Shown here in pieces: positions 24,743-34,163 of a stretch of 64,000 bases of DNA. This stretch comes from Paenibacillus auburnensis (GTDB lineage Bacteria > Bacillota > Bacilli > Paenibacillales > Paenibacillaceae), in assembly GCF_927798115.1 (NCBI RefSeq), contig NZ_CAKMMG010000001.1, forward strand, positions 186,001 through 250,000, in the 5' to 3' direction. The notes beneath the pieces are model-generated. The model saw only the letters and a program-made list of their open reading frames with translations. It was not told where the DNA came from and made no database searches. Within the stretch, counting starts at the first letter, position 1; every line of letters begins with the position of its first letter. The translations under genes and the position numbers were made by a program.

Positions 24743-24854
24743 CATAACAAAAATGTGCGTACTTCAAACTTTGATATATATACTTTATTATTATGCATGT
24801 GAGCAAGACTGAGTCAAATAAAACTTTAATAGGAATGGAAAGGGTGACTGGGAT

Positions 24855-25547
24855 ATGGGAACATTGAAAACTAATGAAACCAATGCAGAGGTTAAAAAAG
24901 AAATACTGTCCGCATTTGAATTCAGGCATGCCACTAAGGAATTTGACAGCAGCAGGAAGATCAGTGACGAGGATTTTCAGTTCATCCTGGAAACCGGGCG
25001 TCTGTCACCGAGCTCCTTCGGCTTTGAGCCCTGGAGATTTGTCGTGGTGCAGAATCCCGAACTCCGCGAGAAGCTGCGTCTACATGCCTGGGGTGCGCAA
25101 AAGCAGCTGCCTACGGCCAGCCATTTTGTGCTGATCCTGTCCAGACAGCCTAAGGATTTGGCCGCCGACTCTTCCTTCATCGGAGGAATGATGCGGGATG
25201 TGCAGCAGCTGCCGCCTGCCGTCGCGGAAGGCAAACAAAAGGTCTACGATACGTTCCTTAACGATGATTTCGGGTTGAGGGGCAATGAGCGGGCCCAGTT
25301 CGAGTGGGGAGCGCGCCAGACCTATCTTGCCCTTGGCAATATGATGACCAGTGCGGCACTGATCGGTATCGATTCTTGCCCGATTGAAGGATTCGACAAA
25401 GAGAAGATTGAGCAGACGCTGGAGGCGGAAGGGATTTTGGATCGTGAGCATTTCGGAATTGCCTGCATGGTTGCATTCGGATACCGGATTCATGAGCCGC
25501 GCGGCAAAACAAGACAAACCGCCGATCAGGTAATTCAGTGGGTGTAA
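24855..25547 (+). CDS. NAD(P)H-dependent nitroreductase family protein
   Basis: A 230-residue FMN-dependent oxidoreductase. Typical features are FRHATKEFD near residue 18 (FMN-binding Arg), LSPSSFGFEPWRF near 48, WGAQKQLPTASHFVLIL, a QTYLALGNMMTSAALIGIDS helix and a late AFGYR. Enzymes of this type reduce quinones, nitroaromatics or azo dyes with NAD(P)H. It is divergent from an HxlR regulator, which probably controls it. A terminator follows at 25585. Confidence 0.9.
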   Translation: MGTLKTNETNAEVKKEILSAFEFRHATKEFDSSRKISDEDFQFILETGRLSPSSFGFEPWRFVVVQNPELREKLRLHAWGAQKQLPTASHFVLILSRQPKDLAADSSFIGGMMRDVQQLPPAVAEGKQKVYDTFLNDDFGLRGNERAQFEWGARQTYLALGNMMTSAALIGIDSCPIEGFDKEKIEQTLEAEGILDREHFGIACMVAFGYRIHEPRGKTRQTADQVIQWV

Positions 25548-25584
25548 TGTAGGCGGCAGCTGCAAATTACCGGGATATATTAGA

Positions 25585-25645
25585 AGAAACCTCTCTATTG
25601 AAGCGGGTACAGATTAACCGCCGTTTATAGAAAGGTTTCTTTTTT
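25585..25645 (+). terminator. Terminator of the nitroreductase gene
   Basis: AGAAACCT (25585-25592) pairs with AGGTTTCT (25633-25640), with further inner pairing (TCTAT/ATAGA), followed by a T-tract. Confidence 0.85.
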
Positions 25646-25763
25646 GTGAAAATATTGAGAAGGTGCGAAAAACGATTGAAAATTTACTGAAAGGTCGCTA
25701 GGCTAAGAAGGTGATCATTTTTGATGACGTTTTTCATTTCAAGATCGAAGGGATTCCTGCAAC

Positions 25764-26180
25764 ATGAAAATCATTCGTGTCATTGCCGAGGTCGGACTAT
25801 TGTACGTGTTCTATTTGATAGGGGACTATCTGCAAAAGCTGCTTCATCTCCCGGTTCCCGGCAGTATCGTCGGGCTTCTGCTGCTTTTTGTACTGCTGCT
25901 GCTCCGAATTGTACCCGTAAAGCTGATTGAGAACGGCTCTTCCTTTATTCTTGCCTATCTTCCTATGTTTTTCATACCCGCAACCGCGGGAATTATGAAT
26001 CATCTGGACATCTTCAGCGGCAGAGGGCTGCTGCTGATTGCCATTCTGGTGGTAAGCAGCGTGCTTACCATGGTAGTGACTGCCCATTCCAGCGAATGGA
26101 TCGCCGGCTTGAGCGCAAACCGCAGCAGCAGACGGCCCCTCCGCGCCAGAGGGATTAGAGAGAAGGGGAAGGAAGCATGA
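25764..26180 (+). CDS. CidA/LrgA family membrane protein
   Basis: A 138-residue holin-like membrane protein with four helices. Diagnostic motifs are HLPVPGSIVGLLLLF near residues 29-43 and AYLPMFFIPATAGIMNH near 65-81. It works together with LrgB/CidB encoded directly downstream (ATGA overlap). Members were linked to murein hydrolase export, while in B. subtilis the pair PftA/PftB (YsbA/YsbB) facilitates pyruvate transport. No LytST-type regulator is adjacent. The basic C-terminal tail after residue 115 is longer than usual. The ribosome binding site (GGGA) is weak. Confidence 0.9.
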   Translation: MKIIRVIAEVGLLYVFYLIGDYLQKLLHLPVPGSIVGLLLLFVLLLLRIVPVKLIENGSSFILAYLPMFFIPATAGIMNHLDIFSGRGLLLIAILVVSSVLTMVVTAHSSEWIAGLSANRSSRRPLRARGIREKGKEA

Positions 26181-26866
26181 GAATTCTACTAGCTGCCGGG
26201 TTCGTTCTGTTCAATGTTGTGATATATCTGGTGATGGCCCTGCTATACAAACGGTACCGTCTTCCCGTCCTTTTACCTGCGCTGACTGCGACTTTTACTG
26301 TGGTTGTTCTGCTGCTAGGATTTCATATTTCCTATGATACTTATATGATTGGCGGACAGTGGATTAACCGTCTGCTGGGACCGGCTGTAGTGTCTCTTGC
26401 TTACCCGCTGTACAAACAGCGGAATGTACTCTGGGAGAATCTTCCGGCGGTTCTAGGCGGAACAATAACAGGTCTGCTGGTAGGCATGCTGAGCGGGCTG
26501 CTGATGGCGGCCAGTCTCGGCTTCTCCAAAATTTATGTGCTCTCGATCCTGCCCAAATCGATTACGACAGCTGTTGCGATTCAAATTTCGGGCAATCTGG
26601 GCGGAGACTCATCTCTAACCTCAGTTTTTGTAATGATTGCCGGGTTCACCGGCGCTATTGGCGGTCCCTACATCATTAAACTGTTCAGAATCCGCAGCGA
26701 ATCCGGGATCGGTATTGGGCTCGGAACGGCATCGCATGCGCTTGGTACGGCCAAAGCCCTGGAATACGGTGAACAGTCCGTATCCATGAGTTCAGTCGCA
26801 ATGACAGTATGTGCGATTGTCGGCTCCATCGTCAGTCCGCTCGTCGCCTGGATGATGTACCATTAA
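26177..26866 (+). CDS. LrgB/CidB family membrane protein
   Basis: A 229-residue membrane protein of the LrgB family with about six helices. Motifs: LLGPAVVSLAYPLYKQ near residue 67-82, LPKSITTAVAIQIS near 128-141, and GLGTASHALGTAKALEY near 176-192, all diagnostic. Partner of the overlapping LrgA-type gene; the pair may transport pyruvate or influence autolysis. It converges with the arabinofuranosidase gene 18 bases later; I see no separate terminator in that gap. Confidence 0.93.
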   Translation: MRILLAAGFVLFNVVIYLVMALLYKRYRLPVLLPALTATFTVVVLLLGFHISYDTYMIGGQWINRLLGPAVVSLAYPLYKQRNVLWENLPAVLGGTITGLLVGMLSGLLMAASLGFSKIYVLSILPKSITTAVAIQISGNLGGDSSLTSVFVMIAGFTGAIGGPYIIKLFRIRSESGIGIGLGTASHALGTAKALEYGEQSVSMSSVAMTVCAIVGSIVSPLVAWMMYH

Positions 26867-26884
26867 GTATTGCGGGATTATCTG

Positions 26885-28526
<1,642 letters not shown>

Positions 28527-28543
28527 GAGGCGGAGGGTTTGAG

Positions 28544-29446
28544 GTGTACTTAACAACTGATTCTGAATCTCTTAAGGTGTATGAGGCACTGGCCAGCGAG
28601 GTCCGTCTAAGGATTATCGACCTGCTCGGCACGGAGGAAATGCATATTAAAGAACTGGCGTCGAAGCTGTACCTCAGCAGTGCCATTGTAAGCACCCATG
28701 TCGCTAAACTGCAAAAAGCCGGCATTGTCAGCTCACAAATGAAAAGAATCGACGGCGGTACCTATAAATACTGCTCCCTGTCCGCCAATTTCCTGCAGAT
28801 TAAATTGTCCGGAGCGAAGGGGATCGCCAGAAAAGTAGTGGAGGTATCCGTCCCTGTAGGCCATTATACAGATTTGCAGGCTTCGCCTACCTGCGGGATT
28901 GCCACGACGGAGAAATTAATCGGATATTATGATGATCCGCGTTATTTTCTTGATCCGGAGCGGGTGGATGCGGGCATTCTATGGTTTGCCAAAGGGTATG
29001 CCGAATATAAAGTACCTAATTATCTGTTTATGGATCAGAAAGTCCAAGAGATTGAAATTTCGCTGGAAATAGGCTCGGAGGCTCCGCATATAAATGAAAA
29101 ATGGCCTTCCGATATCCTGTTTTCATTAAATGGACATGATCTGGGGAAATGGACGAGTCCCGGAGATTTCGGCGTTATGCGCGGACGACTGACCCCGGCC
29201 TGGTGGAATTCCGATGTGAACCAATACGGGCTGCTGAAGGTGCTGCGGGTAAACCGGGGGGGCACCTACATCGATGGACAAAAGATTTCGGCGGTTACGC
29301 TGGATGATGTATGCTGGCAGCAGGATCAGTGGACCTTCAGGCTTACAGCGGAAGACTCCACCCGAAGGCGTGGAGGACTGACGCTATTCGGCCGCGGCTT
29401 CGGAAATTACGAGCAGGATATTGTTTTTCGGGTGTATTATGAGTAA
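28544..29446 (+). CDS. ArsR-type regulator with a large C-terminal domain, probable regulator of abfA
   Basis: A 300-residue protein starting at GTG with GGAGGG upstream. Residues 8-85 form an ArsR-type winged helix (VYEALASEVRLRIIDLLGT, then KELASKLYLSSAIVSTHVAK). No metal-binding Cys cluster is seen. The remaining 200 residues are a beta-rich domain with many Trp, Gly and Asp residues (WPSDILFSLNGHDLGKW and RRGGLTLFGRGFGNYEQDI), far larger than in classical ArsR proteins and plausibly a sugar sensor. It is divergent from abfA with two mirror-image operators between, so a repressor or activator of arabinoside use is likely. Confidence 0.8.
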   Translation: MYLTTDSESLKVYEALASEVRLRIIDLLGTEEMHIKELASKLYLSSAIVSTHVAKLQKAGIVSSQMKRIDGGTYKYCSLSANFLQIKLSGAKGIARKVVEVSVPVGHYTDLQASPTCGIATTEKLIGYYDDPRYFLDPERVDAGILWFAKGYAEYKVPNYLFMDQKVQEIEISLEIGSEAPHINEKWPSDILFSLNGHDLGKWTSPGDFGVMRGRLTPAWWNSDVNQYGLLKVLRVNRGGTYIDGQKISAVTLDDVCWQQDQWTFRLTAEDSTRRRGGLTLFGRGFGNYEQDIVFRVYYE

Positions 29447-29482
29447 CCTCAATAAGGCTTAACATCCTCCGGCAGAAAAAAT

Positions 29483-29507
29483 GTTTGCGAAACAGTTCAA
29501 CGGGTAA
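29483..29507 (+). promoter_or_regulatory. Sigma-B-like promoter before the 57-residue gene
   Basis: GTTTGC (29483-29488), a 13-base spacer and GGGTAA (29502-29507) fit the sigma-B consensus GTTT-N12/15-GGGWAW. Whether this organism has sigma-B is unknown. Confidence 0.4.
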
Positions 29508-29554
29508 CTATAACTAAGTGACCAAAAAACTGTACAGCACGAGGAGGATTTCAC

Positions 29555-29728
29555 ATGACAGATCATATTCAGAACGAAGCGGATCTCCGCAATAAAGAGA
29601 ACAAAGACGGCGACTCTCTTGCGGAACGCAAAAAAATGGAGAATGGCGTAGATATTGAGCCGGAAGCCGATGACTGGGTAGCCAAACCAGCGGAATCCGC
29701 TCATCCGGACCCGCTGCCGAAGAACTAA
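29555..29728 (+). CDS. Small hydrophilic protein, 57 residues
   Basis: An ATG at 29555 with a strong GAGGAGG site at 29541-29547 opens a 57-codon frame. The product is very hydrophilic: Asp, Glu, Lys and Asn rich at the N-terminus, then IEPEADDWVAKPAESAHPDP. No family is recognised. It has its own promoter-like sequence (sigma-B type) and a terminator directly after, so it is a real gene with good confidence. Composition and promoter would suit a small stress protein. Confidence 0.7.
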   Translation: MTDHIQNEADLRNKENKDGDSLAERKKMENGVDIEPEADDWVAKPAESAHPDPLPKN

Positions 29729-29741
29729 ATAGGGTTAAGAC

Positions 29742-29775
29742 AAACAGGCTGTCCTGCGGGACGGTCTGTTTTTAT
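29742..29775 (+). terminator. Terminator of the 57-residue gene
   Basis: AAACAG and CTGTTT plus inner GTCC/GGAC form the stem, followed by TTTTATTATT. Confidence 0.8.
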
Positions 29776-29794
29776 TATTGCGGGCTGTTAAGTA

Positions 29795-29824
29795 TTGAGC
29801 AGGGTTTAGTTAATATTGTATAAT
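29795..29824 (+). promoter_or_regulatory. Sigma-A promoter of the 61-residue gene
   Basis: TTGAGC (29795-29800), an 18-base spacer and TATAAT (29819-29824). It leaves a leader of about 85 bases before the ATG at 29916. Confidence 0.65.
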
Positions 29825-29915
29825 CTACCTACGTACAACCATCTGTCTTCATTCTCCAGGATCATCGCAGATTTCCCAGGTTATTAAGCTATTGAACTTG
29901 CGGGGAGGTAATGAA

Positions 29916-30101
29916 ATGCGTAGTCGGAACGAGAACGGCCGGTATAGGCATAAGCGTGGCGAAGCGATGGCCGGCAATTTCGAAAAGAAGTACGGATCGG
30001 ATGTTGGTGTGCGCAGCGAGGTGAAGCTGGAGACGCTCAAAAGGCTAAACGACAGCTCAGTAATAACGCCACTGCTCAAGGAACAGCAACATAAGGAGTG
30101 A
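29916..30101 (+). CDS. Small basic protein, 61 residues
   Basis: Start chosen at the ATG at 29916, seven bases after GGGGAGG; a longer start at 29892 is unsupported. The product is rich in Arg, Lys, Glu and Asn (RSRNENGRYRHKRGEAM, then EVKLETLKRL) and has no membrane segment. No family is recognised; the basic N-terminus could bind nucleic acid, but that is a guess. It has its own promoter and terminator. Confidence 0.6.
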   Translation: MRSRNENGRYRHKRGEAMAGNFEKKYGSDVGVRSEVKLETLKRLNDSSVITPLLKEQQHKE

Positions 30102-30138
30102 ACCCTCAGGTGTACCGCACCCAGTCTTTTAGCACAAG

Positions 30139-30185
30139 AAAATGTCCATGAAGCCACGATATTGGCTGCAGGGACATTTTTTTTT
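30139..30185 (+). terminator. Terminator of the 61-residue gene
   Basis: AAAATGTCC and GGGACATTTT pair around a short inner GCC/GGC stem, followed by a run of T residues. Confidence 0.85.
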
Positions 30186-30216
30186 GATTCTTGGATTACA
30201 TAAATTGGGCTGAAGG

Positions 30217-30846
30217 ATGGCATACTACCTCCCGGATGTACCTGATGACAATACTCGCAGGGAGAAGGGGATTAATATATTTCCGGTGCTGTCGCTGGAT
30301 AGCTATACTGCAGTTGTTGTGGTGGCGGGTCAGTATTTCTTTTATTTTATGATTTACTCATTCTTTGGGTGGGTACTCGAAGGGTTATATAATCTATATA
30401 GTCAGGGAAGCTTCCGCAAGGAGGGGTTTCTTAAGGGGCCGTTTAAGCCGATGTACGGCTTTGCCCCGCTACTGCTCCTGGCAGTCCAGATGTTAGAACT
30501 ACCACTTCCGCTGTTTCTGGGGCTTACCCTGATCATTCCTTCAGCGGTTGAATATGCAAGCGGCTGGCTGCTGAAAACGGTCTTCCATAAGCAGTGGTGG
30601 GATTATTCAGCGATGCCCTATCAGCTGCATGGACATATCTGTCTGAAATTTTCTTTATACTGGTGGGTGCTCGCGACGGCTTGTATTTATCTTTTGCAGC
30701 CGCTTATGGAGCTTGTCTATCTTCTCCTTGAGCCGATTTGGGTGCTGGGAATGCCCTTGATAATAATGCTGTTCAGTGCCGATTTACTATGGACCTGCTG
30801 GTCCAGGCGGCGTACCTTGAGAAGGCTGGAGTTAGGGGAAGGATGA
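30217..30846 (+). CDS. Putative ABC transporter permease-like membrane protein (CmpB/type IV family)
   Basis: A 209-residue membrane protein with about five helices. The motif YSFFGWVLEGLYNLYSQGSF at about residues 47-66, followed by GFLKGPFKPMYGF, and later WWDYSAMPYQLHGHICLKFS, is typical of the family annotated as putative ABC transporter type IV (CmpB). No ATPase is encoded nearby and transport has not been shown. The start is uncertain: the ATG at 30217 has only a weak GAAGG, and the first 30 residues may not be translated. Confidence 0.7.
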   Translation: MAYYLPDVPDDNTRREKGINIFPVLSLDSYTAVVVVAGQYFFYFMIYSFFGWVLEGLYNLYSQGSFRKEGFLKGPFKPMYGFAPLLLLAVQMLELPLPLFLGLTLIIPSAVEYASGWLLKTVFHKQWWDYSAMPYQLHGHICLKFSLYWWVLATACIYLLQPLMELVYLLLEPIWVLGMPLIIMLFSADLLWTCWSRRRTLRRLELGEG

Positions 30847-31181
30847 TCACAAGTTAAGATTATGTTAGACACAATAACAAGGGACATTTCTTAGCCGCCA
30901 TGGTAAGGATGTCCCTATTTAGCATGTCCCCAAGGAAAAACGACCAGCTTTGTAAAATATAGTGAAGTGAACTAACGGGATATTAGCAGGATGAGATATG
31001 AGGGGGTGGTGGGCTGAAGCCTATTAAGGTTATTATTGTGGTCGAGACGCTGATTATCGGCGTTTTGCTGGGGTTGCTGCCCCAGACCAGCGGATCCCGA
31101 TGGTTTCCTTTCCTAAGGAGAACCTGTAATCTGTCCATAGACATAATCATATAATGTATGGAAAAGAGAGGGGAAGCAATC
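30847..31181 (+). other. 335-base gap with a hairpin and a possible CTG-start peptide
   Basis: AGGGACAT (30880-30887) pairs with ATGTCCCT (30909-30916) followed by ATTT, a terminator-like hairpin after the membrane protein gene. From 31014 to 31154 a 46-codon frame starts with CTG behind a G-rich AGGGGGTGG stretch; it reads KPIKVIIVVETLIIGVLLGL, a single hydrophobic segment, then a basic tail. There is no ATG, GTG or TTG at the right place, so it is doubtful. TATAAT at 31150-31155 may be the -10 for the Nudix gene. Nothing else is seen. Confidence 0.4.
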
Positions 31182-31655
31182 ATGCCAATATCTGAATACT
31201 ACCGCGATCTGCGCAGCAAAGTGGGGACAGATCTGCTATTAATTCCGTCTGTTGCGGCAGTCATACGTAATGAGGCTGAAGAGATCCTCTTTATCCGTAA
31301 AGGCGGAGAAACACTGTGGGGATTGCCGGCAGGTGCAGTGGAACCTGGGGAAACGCCGTCCAGAGCGCTGCGGCGCGAGGTTTTTGAGGAAACGGGACTC
31401 ATGGTAACACCGGAGCGGATCATTGGCGTATTCGGCGGTGCAAAATATGCATACGAGTACAGTAATGGAGACCGTGTGGAGTATTCAATTACTGTCTTTG
31501 AGTGCTCAATCGTTAAGGGGACACCAAGAAGCATGGATGGGGAATGTGAGGAACTCAGGTTTTTCAGTGAAGAAGAGCTCCCGCAGATTGCTATTCCCTA
31601 TCCGCCTGAGGTATTCCGCCGGGAATCGGGTACAGTAAAAACGATTTTTGAGTAA
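31182..31655 (+). CDS. Nudix hydrolase
   Basis: A 157-residue protein. I choose the ATG at 31182, preceded by AGAGGGGAAG; an ATG at 31158 has no site. The Nudix box G-x5-E-x7-REUXEEXGU is complete at about residues 51-73 (GAVEPGETPSRALRREVFEE then TGL). It hydrolyses a nucleoside diphosphate linked to another moiety with Mg2+; the substrate cannot be deduced. It is followed by a DUF2809 membrane protein gene 32 bases on, possibly co-transcribed. Confidence 0.9.
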   Translation: MPISEYYRDLRSKVGTDLLLIPSVAAVIRNEAEEILFIRKGGETLWGLPAGAVEPGETPSRALRREVFEETGLMVTPERIIGVFGGAKYAYEYSNGDRVEYSITVFECSIVKGTPRSMDGECEELRFFSEEELPQIAIPYPPEVFRRESGTVKTIFE

Positions 31656-31687
31656 AATCTACTGAAAGACCTCTGAATATACACAGG

Positions 31688-32128
31688 TTGTCTAAGATTT
31701 TGCATGAAGGGGGCAGAGGTATCAGACGATTACAGAGTGATATTAATCTCATTACATACAGCTGCGCAGCACTGATAACCATGGTTCTGGGACTGGGCTC
31801 CAGAGCCTACTCTGAACATCTGCCGCGGTTTGTGGCAAGCCATCTGGGCGATGCGCTGTGGGCGGCGATGGTATACTTTGCTTTCCGGCTGCTGCTGGGC
31901 CGTCGCAAGCTGTACATCTCGTTTGCATTGAGCCTTAGCTTCAGCTTTATGATCGAGTTCAGCCAGATGTATCAGGCAGTATGGATTAATGAAGTAAGAG
32001 CAACAATCCTGGGCGGACTGATTCTGGGCAAAGGGTTTCTCTGGGTAGATCTTATCCGCTATTCACTTGGGGTTTGGGGCGCATACGCCCTTGACCGCTG
32101 CTGTCTCACAAGAATACCGCCGGCATAA
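31688..32128 (+). CDS. DUF2809 family membrane protein
   Basis: A membrane protein of up to 146 residues with four helices. Features such as LGLGSRAYSEHLPRFVASHLGDALWA and EFSQMYQAVWINEVRATILG fit DUF2809 (YjgA-like), a family of unknown function. The start is uncertain: TTG at 31688 has no ribosome binding site and a later non-standard start behind GAAGGGGGCAGAGG is possible. It lies between the Nudix and amj genes. Confidence 0.75.
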   Translation: MSKILHEGGRGIRRLQSDINLITYSCAALITMVLGLGSRAYSEHLPRFVASHLGDALWAAMVYFAFRLLLGRRKLYISFALSLSFSFMIEFSQMYQAVWINEVRATILGGLILGKGFLWVDLIRYSLGVWGAYALDRCCLTRIPPA

Positions 32129-32199
32129 TCAGCCAATTCAACCGGAAAGCCGGATTTATTGTAATTCTATATTGCCAGATTTGGAGATGAGATCCTGTA

Positions 32200-33000
32200 A
32201 TGACCATGGTGAATAGCTTAATTGTGGTATGCCTGTTAACAATGATTATTAATACGGCTGAAACATTATCATATTCAGTCCGCTATGCCGGGGTGAAGCT
32301 CAACAAGATCGCCATTGCTTTGTCGCTGACCGGAATTATTGTACTTGTATCGAGAACAGCAAATATGATCCAGGGTCCGCTAACGGCTAAATTCGTTGAT
32401 TATTCCAACGGTGCAGACACAAGCTTTCCGCTTGGTAATTATTTACGGATAATTATGCTGGCCTCTTCACTAGGCACATTAATCGCCATTGCGCTCTTCC
32501 CGACCTTTGTCGGCCTGTTTAGCAGGGTAATCTCCAAGCTGGAGGTGGAAGGCTCCCTTCCTAAGCTCCTAAGCAGCGTGACGGTAGAACAGCTTAAGAA
32601 CACGCGCAAATATATCAAAAGACCTGGAATAAAGCTGCCCAGCTTCAGATATCTTGGAATCCCTAAGCGGTTTATCATTTTGAATATTTTCGTTACCGGC
32701 TTTTACACTGTAGGGGTAATCTCCTCATTGTATGCAGGGCATTTATCCCCCCATCTCCTAGCAACGGCTTCAAATTCCTCGGGTCTGATCAACGGATTGG
32801 CTACGATCTTGCTGACCGTCTTTATTGATCCGCAGCTGGGAATTATTACTCACAAAGCCACAGAACATGCAGAATACCGCGACCAGCTGGGTAAAATCTA
32901 TGTGATGTTAATGTTTACCCGGTTTCTTGGAACAATGCTGGGCCAGCTTGTGTTCATACCTGCAGCCTATTTCATAAGCTGGATGGTGCAACTGATCTGA
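32200..33000 (+). CDS. amj: Alternate lipid II flippase Amj
   Basis: A 266-residue polytopic membrane protein, close in length to B. subtilis Amj (YdaH). Signature parts are MIINTAETLSYSVRYAGVKL near the N-terminus, LVSRTANMIQGPL near 49-61, and LATILLTVFIDPQLGIITHK near 200. Amj flips lipid-linked cell wall precursor across the membrane and can substitute for MurJ; in B. subtilis it belongs to the sigma-M envelope-stress regulon. I do not see a clear sigma-M promoter here. Two near-adjacent ATGs (32200 and 32206) are possible starts. Confidence 0.9.
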   Translation: MTMVNSLIVVCLLTMIINTAETLSYSVRYAGVKLNKIAIALSLTGIIVLVSRTANMIQGPLTAKFVDYSNGADTSFPLGNYLRIIMLASSLGTLIAIALFPTFVGLFSRVISKLEVEGSLPKLLSSVTVEQLKNTRKYIKRPGIKLPSFRYLGIPKRFIILNIFVTGFYTVGVISSLYAGHLSPHLLATASNSSGLINGLATILLTVFIDPQLGIITHKATEHAEYRDQLGKIYVMLMFTRFLGTMLGQLVFIPAAYFISWMVQLI

Positions 33001-33054
33001 TGAGGCCATTATTAAGACGTAGCTCCAGCAGATGACGATGATCGCAGAAGGGAC

Positions 33055-33837
33055 TCAATTCGGCAATTTGGTTTCGGCTAATCGGAGCGCTGTGGTAATC
33101 TTTTGTTCCAAGTTATTGATTTGGGTCAGCCAGGTACGGATGTCTTCCATTTTGGTACAAGATAGCTTCATCGCTGCCGCCGCAGTGACCGCGTCGCCCG
33201 CCTTCACTGCGGCTTTGTAGCGTTTGTCGGCCTCCGAACGTACAGTCTGGATTTCACTGACCTGTTTATTACCAGCAGTTACCTGCTTCCTAAAGCCTGC
33301 GATGGGTGAGAGTGCATCTTTGGCAGGCTTATTTCTTGCAGAGGCTGCTGCCTTGGCTACGGCAAGCGCGGTGTTCTTGCTTTTAATCTCCGCCCGGGCT
33401 GCCGTTACCGCTGGTTTCAATTTATTGCGCTGCAAATCCAGGGCTGTGACAGACTTGAGATTTCCCGCTTTACGCGCGGCGGCTGCCTGTTTGCTCAGTG
33501 CCGAATATTGCGCAAGCAGCATCGCATGCTTCTTCTGTACCGCTTCTGCTTCTGACTTGAGACGGCTCAGCAATGCCTGATCCGTTAATTCGAGCCGGGC
33601 ATTAATGGCGGCAAGATCACTGATGTTCTGCTTGCGGAGGGCCTGATTACGTTTGCTCTCCGCCTTGACTGTTTCCTGCAGGCTAATGTAGCTGCTGTAC
33701 AATTCATTAATCTGGTCCAGCGCCTCATCCCACCCGGAGGCTGCTGCAGCCTGGATGCTGTTCCCGGTGAGGAGTGCCAGCACAACCAGTAAACCAGTGA
33801 ATCTTCTGATACCATTCGTGATCACATGTTTAGCCAT
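33055..33837 (-). CDS. Secreted coiled-coil protein of unknown function
   Basis: A 260-residue protein starting at the ATG at 33837 (GGAG nine bases upstream). It has a clear signal peptide: basic start MAKHVITNGIRR, hydrophobic GLLVVLALLTG and an A-A-A-A-S cleavage region near residue 32. The mature part is nearly all helical with heptad-like Leu, Ala and charged residues, Lys and Ala rich, so an extended coiled coil is likely. No enzyme motif is seen. Expression appears to pass through a promoter-proximal terminator at 33875-33925. Confidence 0.75.
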   Translation of the reverse strand: MAKHVITNGIRRFTGLLVVLALLTGNSIQAAAASGWDEALDQINELYSSYISLQETVKAESKRNQALRKQNISDLAAINARLELTDQALLSRLKSEAEAVQKKHAMLLAQYSALSKQAAAARKAGNLKSVTALDLQRNKLKPAVTAARAEIKSKNTALAVAKAAASARNKPAKDALSPIAGFRKQVTAGNKQVSEIQTVRSEADKRYKAAVKAGDAVTAAAAMKLSCTKMEDIRTWLTQINNLEQKITTALRLAETKLPN

Positions 33838-33874
33838 TTCAGTCAACTCCAGTCTTAATATTGATATAGAGCGC

Positions 33875-33925
33875 AAAAAAAAGCACCCCCAGGAAAGGCA
33901 TCAATGCCTGTCCTGCGAGGTGCTT
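33875..33925 (-). terminator. Intrinsic terminator inside the 5' leader of the coiled-coil gene
   Basis: On the minus strand AAGCACC and GGTGCTT enclose an inner stem (CAGG/CCTG and AGGCAT/ATGCCT), followed by eight T residues. It lies between the promoter (33954-33982) and the start codon at 33837, so it would stop the transcript after about 70 bases. Just upstream, GCGGGTG can pair with CACCTCGC, using part of the 5' arm, as an alternative hairpin. Confidence 0.75.
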
Positions 33926-33953
33926 CACCCGCTCAATATGTGTAATTGCTATT

Positions 33954-33982
33954 ACTATAGCCTGAGATTATTGGGAAGTCAA
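33954..33982 (-). promoter_or_regulatory. Sigma-A promoter of the leader/coiled-coil transcript
   Basis: TTGACT, a 17-base spacer and TATAGT on the minus strand; predicted transcript start near 33947. In the 326-base gap 33838-34163 I see no further features. Confidence 0.75.
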
Positions 33983-34163
33983 GGAATAAAAGAACATTAG
34001 TTCGTTCGATTAATTCTAAAAACTACCAGTCTATCTTTTCCAAGGATTGCCAGATGTATGTTACAATACTAGAAGGACTGTGAAATATGTTGCGTATACA
34101 ACTACATAATGAGTAACTCCCGTATATTGAAATGGGATTATCAATGAACCAAAGGAGGCGGAT

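Noticed and set aside
28544..29446. Metal-responsive ArsR repressor
   Set aside because: The recognition helix region lacks Cys metal ligands and the context is sugar metabolism.
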